64,000 nt of DNA from Bradyrhizobium sp. WSM1743 (GTDB taxonomy: Bacteria; Pseudomonadota; Alphaproteobacteria; Rhizobiales; Xanthobacteraceae), in assembly GCF_000473065.1 (NCBI RefSeq), contig NZ_AXAZ01000025.1, positions 1-64,000 on the forward strand, given 5' to 3'. Under the pieces are notes generated by a model. The model searched no databases. It had not been told where the DNA came from and was given only the letters and a program-made list of their open reading frames with translations. This document shows positions 54,128 through 62,570 of this stretch, in pieces (the first letter of the stretch is position 1; each line of letters opens with the position of its first letter). The position numbers and the translations under genes were made by a program.

Positions 54128-54990
54128 TGGAACGAACCCAAATCTTCGATCTCATGGGCGAGCTTAAGCTCTACGGCATGAAGGCCGCCTTCGACGAGAT
54201 CATGGCGACCGCCGTCAAGCGCCAGCACGAACCCCAGCACATCGTCGGCGATCTGCTCTCCGCCGAGATCAACGAGAAGCAGGCCCGCTCGATCAAATAC
54301 CAGCTCACCATCGCCAAGTTGCCGCTTGCCAAGGACATCGCCGACTTCCAGTTCGACGGCACGCCGATCAACCAGACGCTTGTCAATGATCTCGCCGGCG
54401 GCGGCTTCATCGCCCAGCAACGCAACGTCGTCCTGGTCGGCGGAACGGGCACCGGCAAGACTCATCTGGCCATCGCTATCGCGCGAAGCTGCATCCGATC
54501 CGGCGCCCGTGGCCGCTTCTATAACGTGGTCGACCTCGTCAACCGCCTCGAGACCGAGACCCGCAACGGGCGACAGGGCCGGCTTGCCGAGCACCTAACC
54601 CGCATGGACTTCATTGTCTTGGACGAGCTCGGATATTTACCCTTTGCCCAGTCCGGCGGTCAGCTTCTCTTCCACCTCGTCAGCCGACTTTATGAGCGCG
54701 CCTCCGTCCTCGTCACCACCAATCTGGCATTCGGCGAGTGGCCGAGCGTGTTCGGCGATGCCAAGATGACGACCGCGCTGCTCGACCGTCTGACTCATCA
54801 CTGCGACATCGTCGAGACCGGTAACGACAGCTGGCGCTTTAAAAGCCGCGACGACGACCAGACAACCCGCGCTCGCGCCCTCTCCGCAACCCCGGCCAGC
54901 TCCGACGCCGCGAGCGCTACCATCAAGACTCGCCGATCAAAGGGGTCCCCTTTGGATGCCGATCGGGGGTCCCAGTCCAACGCCGATTGA
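54127..54990 (+). CDS. istB: IS21-family ATPase helper IstB
   Basis: This 287-residue AAA+ protein regulates target choice by IstA. Walker A is VGGTGTGKTHLA, Walker B is IVLDELGYLPF, and the sensor region is VTTNLAFGEW. The C-terminal 45 residues are an Ala/Thr/Ser-rich tail longer than in many IstB proteins, ending inside the right-hand inverted repeat. Translation is coupled to istA by a one-base overlap. Confidence 0.95.
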   Translation: MERTQIFDLMGELKLYGMKAAFDEIMATAVKRQHEPQHIVGDLLSAEINEKQARSIKYQLTIAKLPLAKDIADFQFDGTPINQTLVNDLAGGGFIAQQRNVVLVGGTGTGKTHLAIAIARSCIRSGARGRFYNVVDLVNRLETETRNGRQGRLAEHLTRMDFIVLDELGYLPFAQSGGQLLFHLVSRLYERASVLVTTNLAFGEWPSVFGDAKMTTALLDRLTHHCDIVETGNDSWRFKSRDDDQTTRARALSATPASSDAASATIKTRRSKGSPLDADRGSQSNAD

Positions 54991-55061
54991 CAAATTGTGC
55001 AACGGGCTGTTGCATGGTTTGCTCCTCATCCAGGCTGCCATGCGCGAATGGGGCCGGCGGG

Positions 55062-55568
55062 CTAGGGAAGCCGCCGCAGCGCGGTGGTCAGCTGCTCGCG
55101 TGTCCATGCGACCGCATCCGACTTCGCACCTTCCTGGTCATCCGCAACACCCTGCGCTTCAACGTCGTCCGTTCCGGACACGACGCACCATCGCCACGCG
55201 TTTTCGTGCAAGAACGTCTCGAGTCGGAAGATTCCGGTGTCGAGGAAATGACCACCGACGCCTTCTTTCCACTCAGCCGGCATCTGCATTTCGTCCATTA
55301 ACAGCTCCGCGGAGCGATCGATCAACATCATCGTAGGACGACTTGCCGATAGCCGCAAATCCATTCGCAGCTGCGCCCGCTGCCTGCGTTCGTCTCGCAC
55401 GGCTTCTGAGACTGTGCGACACGTCCACGCGATTTCCCCGGTCAGTTTCGCGCAAATTCTGTTCTTCGAATCCTTGAAGCCGCGATGGTATCCGCCGGCT
55501 TCAAGTGGCAGACTAGGCGCTATGCTGCCCGTCGCTTGAGCCATTGGGCAGACAGGTTCGGAGCTCAC
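55062..55568 (-). CDS. Protein of unknown function, divergent to XRE regulator
   Basis: This 168-residue frame contains a clear protein-like C-terminal half (MMLIDRSAELLMDEMQMPAEWKEGVGGHFLDTGIFRLETFLHENAWRWCVVSGTDDVEAQG...). The N-terminal third may be out of place. An internal start at 55364 gives about 100 residues. No domain was recognised. It reads away from the XRE gene, so the two may share a control region. The gene lies immediately to the right of the IS. Confidence 0.45.
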   Translation of the reverse strand: MSSEPVCPMAQATGSIAPSLPLEAGGYHRGFKDSKNRICAKLTGEIAWTCRTVSEAVRDERRQRAQLRMDLRLSASRPTMMLIDRSAELLMDEMQMPAEWKEGVGGHFLDTGIFRLETFLHENAWRWCVVSGTDDVEAQGVADDQEGAKSDAVAWTREQLTTALRRLP

Positions 55569-55569
55569 G

Positions 55570-55863
55570 GTGGCGTTATCTGAGTCCTTCCTTGAGAACC
55601 AATCCTTGCTCCGGGACAGCCTGGCCCGCAGGATCAGACAGCTGCGTCTTTCCTTGCGGCTGAGTCAGCGCGATCTCGCCGACCGGGCCGGCGTGCGACA
55701 GGCACTGATCAGCCAAATCGAGGTTGGCGAGGCCAACGTGACGCTGGACTCGCTCCTGAAGATAGCCATCGCCCTTGAGGTCGACTTCGAAGCCCTGTTC
55801 GCAGCGGACGCTGGGACAAGCCCGGACGGGGCGGCCCAGGTGCAGCGCCGTCCTTTACCATGA
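55570..55863 (+). CDS. XRE-family helix-turn-helix regulator
   Basis: The 97-residue protein has a single HTH_3 domain (RRIRQLRLSLRLSQRDLADRAGVRQALISQIEVGEANVTLDSLLKIAIALEVDFEALF) and a short tail. It is a typical small DNA-binding repressor of a mobile element. A GTG start at 55570 follows the sequence GGAGCTCACG. Two candidate operator arrays with GATAC/GTATC half-sites lie just downstream and at 56393. It may control these island genes, perhaps the switch to excision; this is inference. Confidence 0.88.
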   Translation: MALSESFLENQSLLRDSLARRIRQLRLSLRLSQRDLADRAGVRQALISQIEVGEANVTLDSLLKIAIALEVDFEALFAADAGTSPDGAAQVQRRPLP

Positions 55864-55890
55864 CCAGCCCCCTTTCCGCTTCCAGACATT

Positions 55891-55926
55891 GATACTTTAT
55901 ACCGTATCCTTGTATTTGCAGGATAC
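55891..55926. promoter_or_regulatory. Candidate operator: overlapping GATAC dyads
   Basis: GATAC (55891-55895) and GTATC (55904-55908) form a dyad with 8-base spacing. The second half also belongs to GTATCCT-N9-AGGATAC (55904-55926), which has seven perfect bases per arm. The array sits 7 bases upstream of the ATG of the frameshifted gene at 55933, where a repressor would block transcription or translation. The XRE regulator just upstream is the obvious candidate binder. No consensus is known to me. Confidence 0.6.
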
Positions 55927-55932
55927 GAGGCA

Positions 55933-56294
55933 ATGGGAACCGAATACGGCCCGGTTAAGATCGAAGCTGGACCGTCGGCCCCGGAGGACGCTGTGATTGA
56001 AGTCGTCGTCAGTGAAAATGGCCGTGTGATCGATCGTTTGCGATTCGACGCAGACACCCTGGTGTCCCACGTCGGCGACGTCGCCGCCATGCATCGCGGG
56101 GTCATGCGCGACGCTAGTCCCTCGCGCGTCAGCTCATCAGGATGGTCCATCCGGAGCCTCGGATCGAGATCGAGGACGACGACCTCTATCGCCTGCAGCG
56201 CGACGAGAACGAGTGCGAGGCCGAATATCTCGCCCGCTGCGAGATGCTCGGTTGCGATCGCGAAGGCTACATCCGGCTCCCACGCGGTTCCTAG
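55933..56294 (+). pseudogene. Small unknown gene with internal frameshift
   Basis: The first frame from the ATG at 55933 (ribosome site GAGG) encodes a good protein start: MGTEYGPVKIEAGPSAPEDA ... RVIDRLRFDADTLVSHVGDVAAMHRGVM. Near 56115 good coding moves to another frame, which continues SLARQLIRMVHPEPRIEIEDDDLYRLQRDENECEAEYLARCEML...EGYIRLPRGS and a TAG at 56292-56294. A change of one or two bases near 56112-56120 would join them. Two overlapping genes are also possible, with a second start at the ATG 56142. No domain was recognised; the second half has three Cys and is acidic. Confidence 0.6.
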
Positions 56295-56392
56295 GACCCT
56301 GATCTTGTCCCGACCACGTCGCGACGCCGCCTTGCTGCATCATTTTTGTGTCACGCGGACCGGATCGCCATATCTTCGGCGCAATCGTTTCG

Positions 56393-56410
56393 GATACTAT
56401 ATAACGTATC
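56393..56410. promoter_or_regulatory. Second candidate operator: GATAC-N8-GTATC
   Basis: GATAC (56393-56397), 8 bases and GTATC (56406-56410) repeat the dyad found at 55891-55908, including the central TATA and the T/CTT that follows. This suggests a second site for the same regulator. Bases 56412-56431 then repeat the CGCTTGAGCCAT/GGGCAG stretch seen at 55532-55551 in front of the XRE gene. The nearest downstream gene is at 56724; a promoter for it is plausible. Confidence 0.5.
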
Positions 56411-56723
56411 TTTCGCTTGAGCCATCGGGCAGCAGCCGTCCCGAACTTCTGGCGACCGCAACAGCGGCATGCGGACCGGCGCTTTCGCCGGTAGAGTGAA
56501 GCAGATCGCGCTAATCGAATCATCACGCGCTTAATTCCTCTGTTCGCTACCACCGCGACGCCCCACGCAGGGCGCTCACGGCAAGCATCACCGTGCGCCG
56601 GTGGATCGCCGCCGGGCGGATCGCCCGTTGCCCAATGGAAGAGCAGGAGCGTACCATGTTCATCGATCATCACCGTCCCGAACACAGCCATCCCTCCCCG
56701 CAACGTGTTCAGGACATCGCGTC

Positions 56724-57326
56724 ATGCATGGCCAAGCTCTCCATAAGCAATTTCTTCACAACGCGACCCCGCCTCTCTTCCTCAGTGCGAAATGCAGGGT
56801 CGCCATTCCCCTCGAAAGCTTCCTGCAGCGTGACGCGCTCAGGGAGGCGAGCCTTGATCCGGCGGTTTGCACGATCCACTATCGGGAGGCTCCGAACCCT
56901 TATGGTGCGCCGCCCACACTGATGGGCGTGGTGCTGGAAAGAACCGACGGCGACTTCCTGCTCGACGTTTGCCGGATCCGGCCGCACAGGTCTTTAGCTG
57001 CAAGCACACGCCTCGCCGAACAACTGGCGACCATCGGGTTACGACTGCTGGAGCGGGACGCGGCCGACATAAGGCGCGAACCAATTTACTCTAACGTGCA
57101 TGAGGTCTGGTCCCACGAGCATTACCCGGTCCCGATTGTCGATCGATTGCGCATCGGGGCGGCGCTTTGCGAAAGCGGCCCGCAAACTGTTCGCGAGCTG
57201 CATCTGCGTGCACGGCCGGACTGCCATCCTCTGTCGGCCGTCTGCGCCTTGAGTTGTGAAGGTCTCCTGTCCGTCGACGTTCGCGAAGGCCCCCTCGGGG
57301 AGCAGACCATGGTGCGACCGATCTAG
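56724..57326 (+). CDS. Protein of unknown function upstream of AAA protease operon
   Basis: The 200-residue product (MHGQALHKQFLHNATPPLFLSAKCRVAIPLESFLQRDALREASLDP...) is soluble with mixed alpha/beta composition, no membrane segment and no known domain. A winged-helix-like stretch lies in its second half (RELHLRARPDCHPLSAVCALSCEGLLSVD). The start at 56724 is chosen by codon pattern and is uncertain; an upstream frame to 56601 looks non-coding. It precedes the protease gene by 127 bases in the same direction. Confidence 0.6.
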   Translation: MHGQALHKQFLHNATPPLFLSAKCRVAIPLESFLQRDALREASLDPAVCTIHYREAPNPYGAPPTLMGVVLERTDGDFLLDVCRIRPHRSLAASTRLAEQLATIGLRLLERDAADIRREPIYSNVHEVWSHEHYPVPIVDRLRIGAALCESGPQTVRELHLRARPDCHPLSAVCALSCEGLLSVDVREGPLGEQTMVRPI

Positions 57327-57453
57327 GACGCGCCAATCCATCACTGAAGGCTTTGAACATGGCGGGCCGGATGCCGGTCCGCCGCGCCCTCTTGTACTCC
57401 GCGTCGGCCGCGGAGCCGGAAACACTCGTCCATTTACGAAACCGGAGCGATCG

Positions 57454-59553
57454 ATGAACCTGCATCTACAGCGCCCACGCGACCTGCTCGGCCGTGCGTA
57501 CCTGGACATGTTGGCCACGGAGGGTGGCGCTGTGTCGCGGCCGCTTCTGCGCAGCGGCGACCCCGACGACCCGATCGAACGGCTGATCGACGAACTGGCG
57601 GCCAAACCGGCCTCGGACGCGCGCTCATCAATCCGGGCCGATCTGGCCGCGGCAGCAATCCTTGTAGCCCGCGCCATCGAGCCGATCGAGGAGCTGACGG
57701 GGGAGCTGAGGCGCGGCTCGCCAGTCGTATCGCTGGCGGTTCTGGGCGCTGAAGCCGTTACGCTGGTCCGACACGTCCTGGAGGCCTGTGCGTTCGGAAC
57801 AAGCGCAACGGTGCTGGACGAGCGGACTTTCAATGACCGCCACGCGCGTCCGGTCCTGCTCATCGCCAGGGACGGGACGGCGAGCGATCACAGGGCCGAA
57901 CGCGGCAACGATGTGGTCGCCGACGCCCTGCACGCGCGCGTCCCGGTGTTCGGGGTCGCCCCCGACCCGCGCCGCCATCTGCCGCGCGATCTGCTTCGTG
58001 CGTGCGACCATCATCTCTCGCTCGGTGTGCTCGACGCTTCGGCCATCGCGCTCGTGATCGAGGCCGTGACCGGACGCCCCACCGCCGCCCCCATTGACGA
58101 GCAACTTGTGCGAGCCCTCGAGTTCTCGGACCTCACGCTGGCGATCCGTGCCGACCGAGAGCCAGACGACTGCATCGAGCGGCTGAAGAGAACCATCGCG
58201 ACAAAATCGTATTTCGACCACCGGGGTCCGAGCCTGGAGGAATTGTCGGGCTACGGGGCGGCGCAGCAATGGGGTCTTAATTTGGCGGCGGACTTGCGCG
58301 AATATCGCGCAGGGCGCCTCGCTTGGGACAACATCGAAAAATCTCTGCTGCTGGTTGGCCCTCCTGGCGTTGGTAAAACGCAATTCGCGCGCGCCGTCGC
58401 AAAAAGTGCAAACGTACCGCTCGTGTCAACCTCTGTCGCCGATTGGAACGCAGCTCCATATTTGTCAGGCACGCTCTCGGCGCTCAAGGATTCGTTCTCG
58501 CAGGCACGCCGGCTCAGCCCGTGCGTGCTCCTGATCGATGAGCTTGACGGAATTTCGGATCGAACGAAACTTGGATCTGAGTACCGCGAATATTGGTTGC
58601 AGATTGTGAATTTGCTGCTTGAGATGTTGTCGGAGGAAAGGCCCGGCGTCGCGCTGATCTCCACCACCAATCACCCCGACCAAATCGACCAGGCCGTGAA
58701 GCGTGCCGGCCGCTTCGACCAGACGATTGAAATCGAGCTGCCCGACGTCGATGCTCTCGTCGAGATATTTCGCTTTCACCTGGGTCCCGAATTGCTTATC
58801 GGGATCGATCTCATGCCCGCGGCACTCATGGCATTGGGCAGGACGGGCGCTGACTGCGAAGCTTGGATTCGGCGCGCGAAGGCGCGCGCACGACGGGCCG
58901 CGCGCGATTTGACGATCGATGATCTGATCTACGAGATCAGGGCGGGTCGCGACGTCATGCCCGACGTGACGCGGCGGGCTTGTGCGGTTCATGAGGCCGG
59001 GCATCTGGTGGTCGGTCACGCGCTCGACGTCTTCGAGGCGCGAATGTTGGCGATACTGGATCGCGGCGGCACAACCGCCATCGACATCTCACGAGCCAAT
59101 TCGCAGACCGAACGCGGCATTGAAAACTACATCACGGCGCTTTTGGCCGGTCGCGCCGCCGAGCAAACAATTTTGGGCGCATCCGCCGTGACGGCCGGCA
59201 GTGGCATCGGCGAGGATTGCGATTTTGCCCGCGCCACGCTGGCCGCGATGGACATGGAGCTGCGGTTCGGTTTTGGGGCACTGGGCGTGATCCATTTTCC
59301 ACGGCACGCAACCGAACTCCTTCCGCAGGATCTTGTCGTCACCCGCCTGATCAAGACGCGGCTTGATCGCTGCCTGGCGCGAGCAATTGAGCTGATCGTG
59401 GAGAACCTGGACACGGTTCAAGCCATCGCTACTCTACTCGAAGCGAAGGGCTATCTCGGTCTTGAGGCGATCAGGCAATTGCTGGCGACACATCCGATAC
59501 GAGCCACAACGAGCCACGGCGAGGACCGAGGCGCTGATCGCCGGGCCTGTTGA
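57454..59553 (+). CDS. Soluble FtsH-like AAA+/M41 zinc protease
   Basis: The 699-residue protein is an ATP-dependent protease of FtsH layout without FtsH membrane segments. The N-terminal 260 residues (RDLLGRAYLDMLATEGG..., with HLPRDLLRACDHHLSLGVLDASAIALVIEAVTGRP) look like a substrate-recognition part. The AAA domain has Walker A GPPGVGKT (near 302), Walker B VLLIDELDGI and a second region TNHPDQIDQAVKRAGRFDQ with the arginine finger. An M41 domain follows with HEAGH (near 512) and the third-ligand Asp in GEDCDFARAT (near 586). The ATG at 57454 has a GGAG site; a longer frame to 57256 lies in the previous gene. It heads a coupled operon. Confidence 0.88.
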   Translation: MNLHLQRPRDLLGRAYLDMLATEGGAVSRPLLRSGDPDDPIERLIDELAAKPASDARSSIRADLAAAAILVARAIEPIEELTGELRRGSPVVSLAVLGAEAVTLVRHVLEACAFGTSATVLDERTFNDRHARPVLLIARDGTASDHRAERGNDVVADALHARVPVFGVAPDPRRHLPRDLLRACDHHLSLGVLDASAIALVIEAVTGRPTAAPIDEQLVRALEFSDLTLAIRADREPDDCIERLKRTIATKSYFDHRGPSLEELSGYGAAQQWGLNLAADLREYRAGRLAWDNIEKSLLLVGPPGVGKTQFARAVAKSANVPLVSTSVADWNAAPYLSGTLSALKDSFSQARRLSPCVLLIDELDGISDRTKLGSEYREYWLQIVNLLLEMLSEERPGVALISTTNHPDQIDQAVKRAGRFDQTIEIELPDVDALVEIFRFHLGPELLIGIDLMPAALMALGRTGADCEAWIRRAKARARRAARDLTIDDLIYEIRAGRDVMPDVTRRACAVHEAGHLVVGHALDVFEARMLAILDRGGTTAIDISRANSQTERGIENYITALLAGRAAEQTILGASAVTAGSGIGEDCDFARATLAAMDMELRFGFGALGVIHFPRHATELLPQDLVVTRLIKTRLDRCLARAIELIVENLDTVQAIATLLEAKGYLGLEAIRQLLATHPIRATTSHGEDRGADRRAC

Positions 59554-59873
59554 TGAATTATCTGGCGTACATCTCGAGCGCGGTCTGGCGCAACAATCCG
59601 GCTCGCCTGCGCGAGCTCGCAGCCGCAAACTTCGCCTGTCGTCTGTGTCCCAACGAGGCGGCGACCGGTGCGCGGATCGAAGTCCATCATCGCACCTATG
59701 AGCGTCTCGGCAGCGAGATCGACGGCGATCTGATCGCGCTGTGTAGCGATTGTCACCTTGGCGTGACGACGATGCTGCGCGCACGCCGCTACGCGAACAG
59801 TCAGATCCCCGAGGTGGGCGACACCTGGGTGCAGCCCGCATTGCCTCTTTTTGACGAAGGAGACAGCGTATGA
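59553..59873 (+). CDS. HNH-type nuclease-like protein
   Basis: The 106-residue protein has an HNH-like fold signature: CRLC, then EVHHRTYERLGSEIDGDLIALCSDCHLGV, with two Cys pairs and the His-His catalytic core (HH and the His of CH). Such domains act as nucleases on DNA or RNA, or have lost activity. The ATG at 59553 shares its A with the stop of the protease (TGATG), so the pair is translated together. Its target is unknown. Confidence 0.82.
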   Translation: MNYLAYISSAVWRNNPARLRELAAANFACRLCPNEAATGARIEVHHRTYERLGSEIDGDLIALCSDCHLGVTTMLRARRYANSQIPEVGDTWVQPALPLFDEGDSV

Positions 59874-60445
59874 GCGTCGAACGCATCACATTGAAGCTCG
59901 TCGGCGTCGGTCCCATGCTGATGCATTCCGCAAGGCTTGCCGATCCTCTGGATGCGCTGACCAAAGCGATTGCCGCGATCACCTCCAAGCGGATGAAGAC
60001 GGACGCGGACTACGAGCGGATCGCCGAGCTGGAGTGGCATGGCGGGCTATGGCTCGCCGGAGGGCGACCGTGTCTGCCGCCGCACTGCCTCAAGGCGGTG
60101 CTGGTCGAGGGCGCGAGGCGGCGCAAGAAAGGGGTCATCGCCAGAGCGGCTTTCCGCGCCGATGGGCCTGCCCTGCTCGACTACGACGGTCCGACCGAGC
60201 TCGACGAACTCTGGGCCGACCAGCGGTTTCGTCATCGCGAGATCGTCCGCGTCCGCGACGCGCTCACGGTGCGGACGCGTCCGTGCTTTCCCCTTTGGAG
60301 CGCCCGCGTTGACGCAACCTATCTGCCATCGATGGTCAACCGCAGCGAATTGGTCGAGTTCTTCCGCCTCGCAGGTCCCCACGGGCTCGGGGACCGTCGC
60401 CCGGACTATGGCCGCTTCCGAGTCGAGGAGATCGAAGCGGCATAG
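59870..60445 (+). CDS. Phage-like protein of unknown function
   Basis: The 191-residue product (MSVERITLKLVGVGPMLMHSARLADPLDALTKAIAAITSKRMKTDADYERIAELEWHGGLWL...) matches, from memory, a family of short proteins encoded by phages and islands and starting with a KLVGVGPMLMHS-like stretch. Its beta-rich pattern and PLDALTKAIAAITSKRMKTD segment recall ferredoxin-like (RAMP-like) folds, but no catalytic residue is evident. It overlaps the HNH gene by 4 bases (ATGA). Confidence 0.72.
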   Translation: MSVERITLKLVGVGPMLMHSARLADPLDALTKAIAAITSKRMKTDADYERIAELEWHGGLWLAGGRPCLPPHCLKAVLVEGARRRKKGVIARAAFRADGPALLDYDGPTELDELWADQRFRHREIVRVRDALTVRTRPCFPLWSARVDATYLPSMVNRSELVEFFRLAGPHGLGDRRPDYGRFRVEEIEAA

Positions 60446-60547
60446 ATCACAAGAACCTCGCGTGGCGTGGCGTGGCAGGGTGCGGCCCGTCGAGGCATGT
60501 CGAGGCCCGGCTCGGCTTAATCGGTCAATTGCAAAGGAGTTCGTTCG

Positions 60548-61096
60548 ATGCGGCGCGGTGACAAACAGCGCGCGCGGCGACGACGTCGCTGCGCCTCCGG
60601 CCCAAGCAAGGTCAATCCTTTGAGTTACTGGCGCCGGTTTCCGGCCGAGGCCTTCAATGCGCCGTTACGCGGCGCGCTTGCACGAAGCATCAGGTCGATC
60701 GGCTCGACATTGCCGGAGTGGCAGGCAGCGATCGCGGGCGACGCGGGCGCCGCGGTCGGCATCGTGCTCCGGCTGAGGGCGCCTTTTCGCGTCACCGCGC
60801 GCACCGATCTGGCGATGACCCTGCTCTTGAACTGCGCTTTTGCAAACGCAGGGGCCGCGCTGGTGCTGTCACATGCGCTGCGGCGGATGCAATTTGCCCG
60901 TGTCGAACGAAAGCGGCTCGCAGAGTCCTGGCTCGTGCATCACGGGCAATTGGCACAGCACCGCGGGACGAGGAGATCGAGCGGCGATCGCAGCAGCTCG
61001 CGTCGGCCGAGCCGGCTCGAAGCTCGCGCGCGTGCGAAGCGCGACGATGTTCGACCGGCGCACGAAAATTGGGAGGGACCAGATGACGCAGCGTAG
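60548..61096 (+). CDS. Island protein of unknown function
   Basis: The 182-residue frame starts after a strong AAAGGAG site at an ATG. It has an Arg-rich N-terminus, a central hydrophobic helix (LAMTLLLNCAFANAGAALVLSHALRRM) and a charged Ser/Arg-rich end that overlaps the start of the next gene. The C-terminal third looks less protein-like and may result from a shift near 60960. No domain was recognised. Confidence 0.6.
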   Translation: MRRGDKQRARRRRRCASGPSKVNPLSYWRRFPAEAFNAPLRGALARSIRSIGSTLPEWQAAIAGDAGAAVGIVLRLRAPFRVTARTDLAMTLLLNCAFANAGAALVLSHALRRMQFARVERKRLAESWLVHHGQLAQHRGTRRSSGDRSSSRRPSRLEARARAKRDDVRPAHENWEGPDDAA

Positions 61097-61421
61097 TGCG
61101 AGTGCGACCCCAGCGCGGATCTGCGCGCGCCCGGATCCTGCGACCTGGCGCGACGACGAATTGATGACCCTTGCCGAAGCCGCCGCGCTGTTCTGGCCGG
61201 AGGGGCCGCTCACGGAGACGAGCTTGAGGACCGCGGTTCGCGACCATCGGCTGGCGATCTCGAGGATCGCTGGAAAATTCTTCACGACCAAGCGCGCCAT
61301 CGCCGCGCTCGAGATCTGCGAGATCGTTCCTGGCGGACAGGACCGCATACCTCGCCGTCGTGGCGACTATCGTCAGGATCTGCGCAGGATCGCGAACATG
61401 GGACGGTCCGTCCGAACGTGA
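61083..61421 (+). CDS. Excisionase-like helix-turn-helix protein
   Basis: The 112-residue product has an N-terminal tail and a MerR/excisionase-type winged helix (LMTLAEAAALFWPEGPLTETSLRTAVRDHRLAISRIAGKFFTTKRAIAALEI), the pattern of AlpA/Xis-type proteins. The ATG at 61083 follows GGGAGGGACC, a strong ribosome site, and overlaps the previous gene. Given the nearby integrase this could direct excision of the island; the role is inferred. Confidence 0.75.
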   Translation: MTQRSASATPARICARPDPATWRDDELMTLAEAAALFWPEGPLTETSLRTAVRDHRLAISRIAGKFFTTKRAIAALEICEIVPGGQDRIPRRRGDYRQDLRRIANMGRSVRT

Positions 61422-61502
61422 CCGGCCGGACGGCCGAAAACATGGGCCCGTCGGCGCGCCGACCGGTCATTGCGCGGCAATGCCGCCTGCGTGCGGCACG
61501 GT

Positions 61503-62096
61503 TCACAGGCTGCGCGCGATCTGTTCGATCGACCGGCGCGTCAAGTGACGTTCGCGGATGATGCCGGCGCCTTTCACGCCGGCCACGTAATCCGCGACAC
61601 TCGCAAGCGGCGCACGCCAATCGGCTGGCGCAAAACCGAGCGGCGCGGCGCCGCGCGAGACGAGGTAGGAAATCGCAGCACGGGGGTGGGAAGCGCCCTC
61701 GCCCGCGACCGAGATCAGTGACAATGCGATCGTATCGGGGCCGTCATCGGGCGCGTCCTGCCCGTAGGCTTCGGCCGCAACCGTAGCGAGAAAGCCGGCA
61801 AAATGGTCTTCCAGTGTGATGCGCGAACGGTCCCGCGCGCGGCCGACCGGCAGCAGCTGGCCGAAGCCCTGCAGGCTTGCGAGCGAATCCTTGACCAAGT
61901 CCGAGCCGGCCACCGCGAGCAGGAGGCGCGCGGCATCGCCAGGTGTCATGTGTGCGGCGCTGGATCCGTGCCCCTTGAACGTGATGAGGCGGCGGTCGGC
62001 CTGCTGAAGATTCCTTAAGTGCTGGACCACGGTGAAGGTCCGCAGGCCGAGGGCGGCGGGGAACACCTCACTGGCAAGCTTGAGCGACGTGACCAT
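61503..62096 (-). CDS. Protein of unknown function, convergent to island operon
   Basis: The 197-residue product (MVTSLKLASEVFPAALGLRTFTVVQHLRNLQQADRRLITFKGHGSSAAHMTPGDAARLLLAVAGSDLVKDSLASL...) is soluble with a Gly/Ala-rich helix bundle and no recognised domain. It reads from right to left, facing the excisionase-like gene. A longer in-frame start at 62264 is possible; the shorter ATG gives a more natural N-terminus. Confidence 0.6.
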   Translation of the reverse strand: MVTSLKLASEVFPAALGLRTFTVVQHLRNLQQADRRLITFKGHGSSAAHMTPGDAARLLLAVAGSDLVKDSLASLQGFGQLLPVGRARDRSRITLEDHFAGFLATVAAEAYGQDAPDDGPDTIALSLISVAGEGASHPRAAISYLVSRGAAPLGFAPADWRAPLASVADYVAGVKGAGIIRERHLTRRSIEQIARSL

Positions 62097-62570
62097 GGCG
62101 GGGCCTTTCGAAGCAATCCTTGGAAACTGCATTCGAATCCTTATGACAAAAAGCGTCGTTGGAGAAAAGTGCCAAGCTGATGCGGCGTCCGCCTCCGAGG
62201 AAGACAATCGCACCGCCTCGCCCGCTGGGAGGGTGATCGAGGCCCACGGATAGCCTTTATTCATAGGCTTCGATACAGGCCTCGATTGAAGGGCTGAACG
62301 CGCTGGCAGACCGAGCCCCTCCGCTCGATTCGACGTTGACTGTCGCGCTAACCGTCATTTACGTCGTTGGCGTCCTGGTCTTTCGGCAGCATGTCGCTTT
62401 CGAAGTGCCACGACATCACAGAGGTGAAAGATGAGACCGATGCCGTTTCCCCCTCGCGGGGGACGCGTGGATGGTTTGCGCCCTGAGCGCACCCTTCTGC
62501 GCACCGTTCGTGCCACCGTTGCTGTCGCAGGACGCGGGACCATTCTTAACCAGCGCATGGGGGTGAACTC
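62097..62570. promoter_or_regulatory. Intergenic control region before second recombinase
   Basis: About 470 bases between divergent genes. It contains GC-rich stretches and a short poly-A (GACAAAAAGCG), with no clear operator or terminator. A GGGGGTGAAC motif ends just before the ATG of the recombinase at 62571. Nothing else could be identified. Confidence 0.35.

Larger units (their letters stand above)
52518..54992 (+). mobile_element. IS21-family insertion sequence
   Basis: The 2475-base element encodes IstA and IstB. Its ends begin with TG and end with CA, and imperfect terminal inverted repeats are visible (left TGTTTCGGCATGGAATAAGG; right, reversed, TGTCAATCGGCGTTGGACTGG). A second inner repeat, ATCGGCATCC plus AANNGGGACCCC, lies at 52555-52576 and is mirrored at 54942-54963, which is the multiple-repeat layout of IS21 ends. 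The boundaries are set by TG/CA, by inverted repeats and by continuity of the interrupted gene. No target duplication is visible. The element is intact in its genes. Confidence 0.85.
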
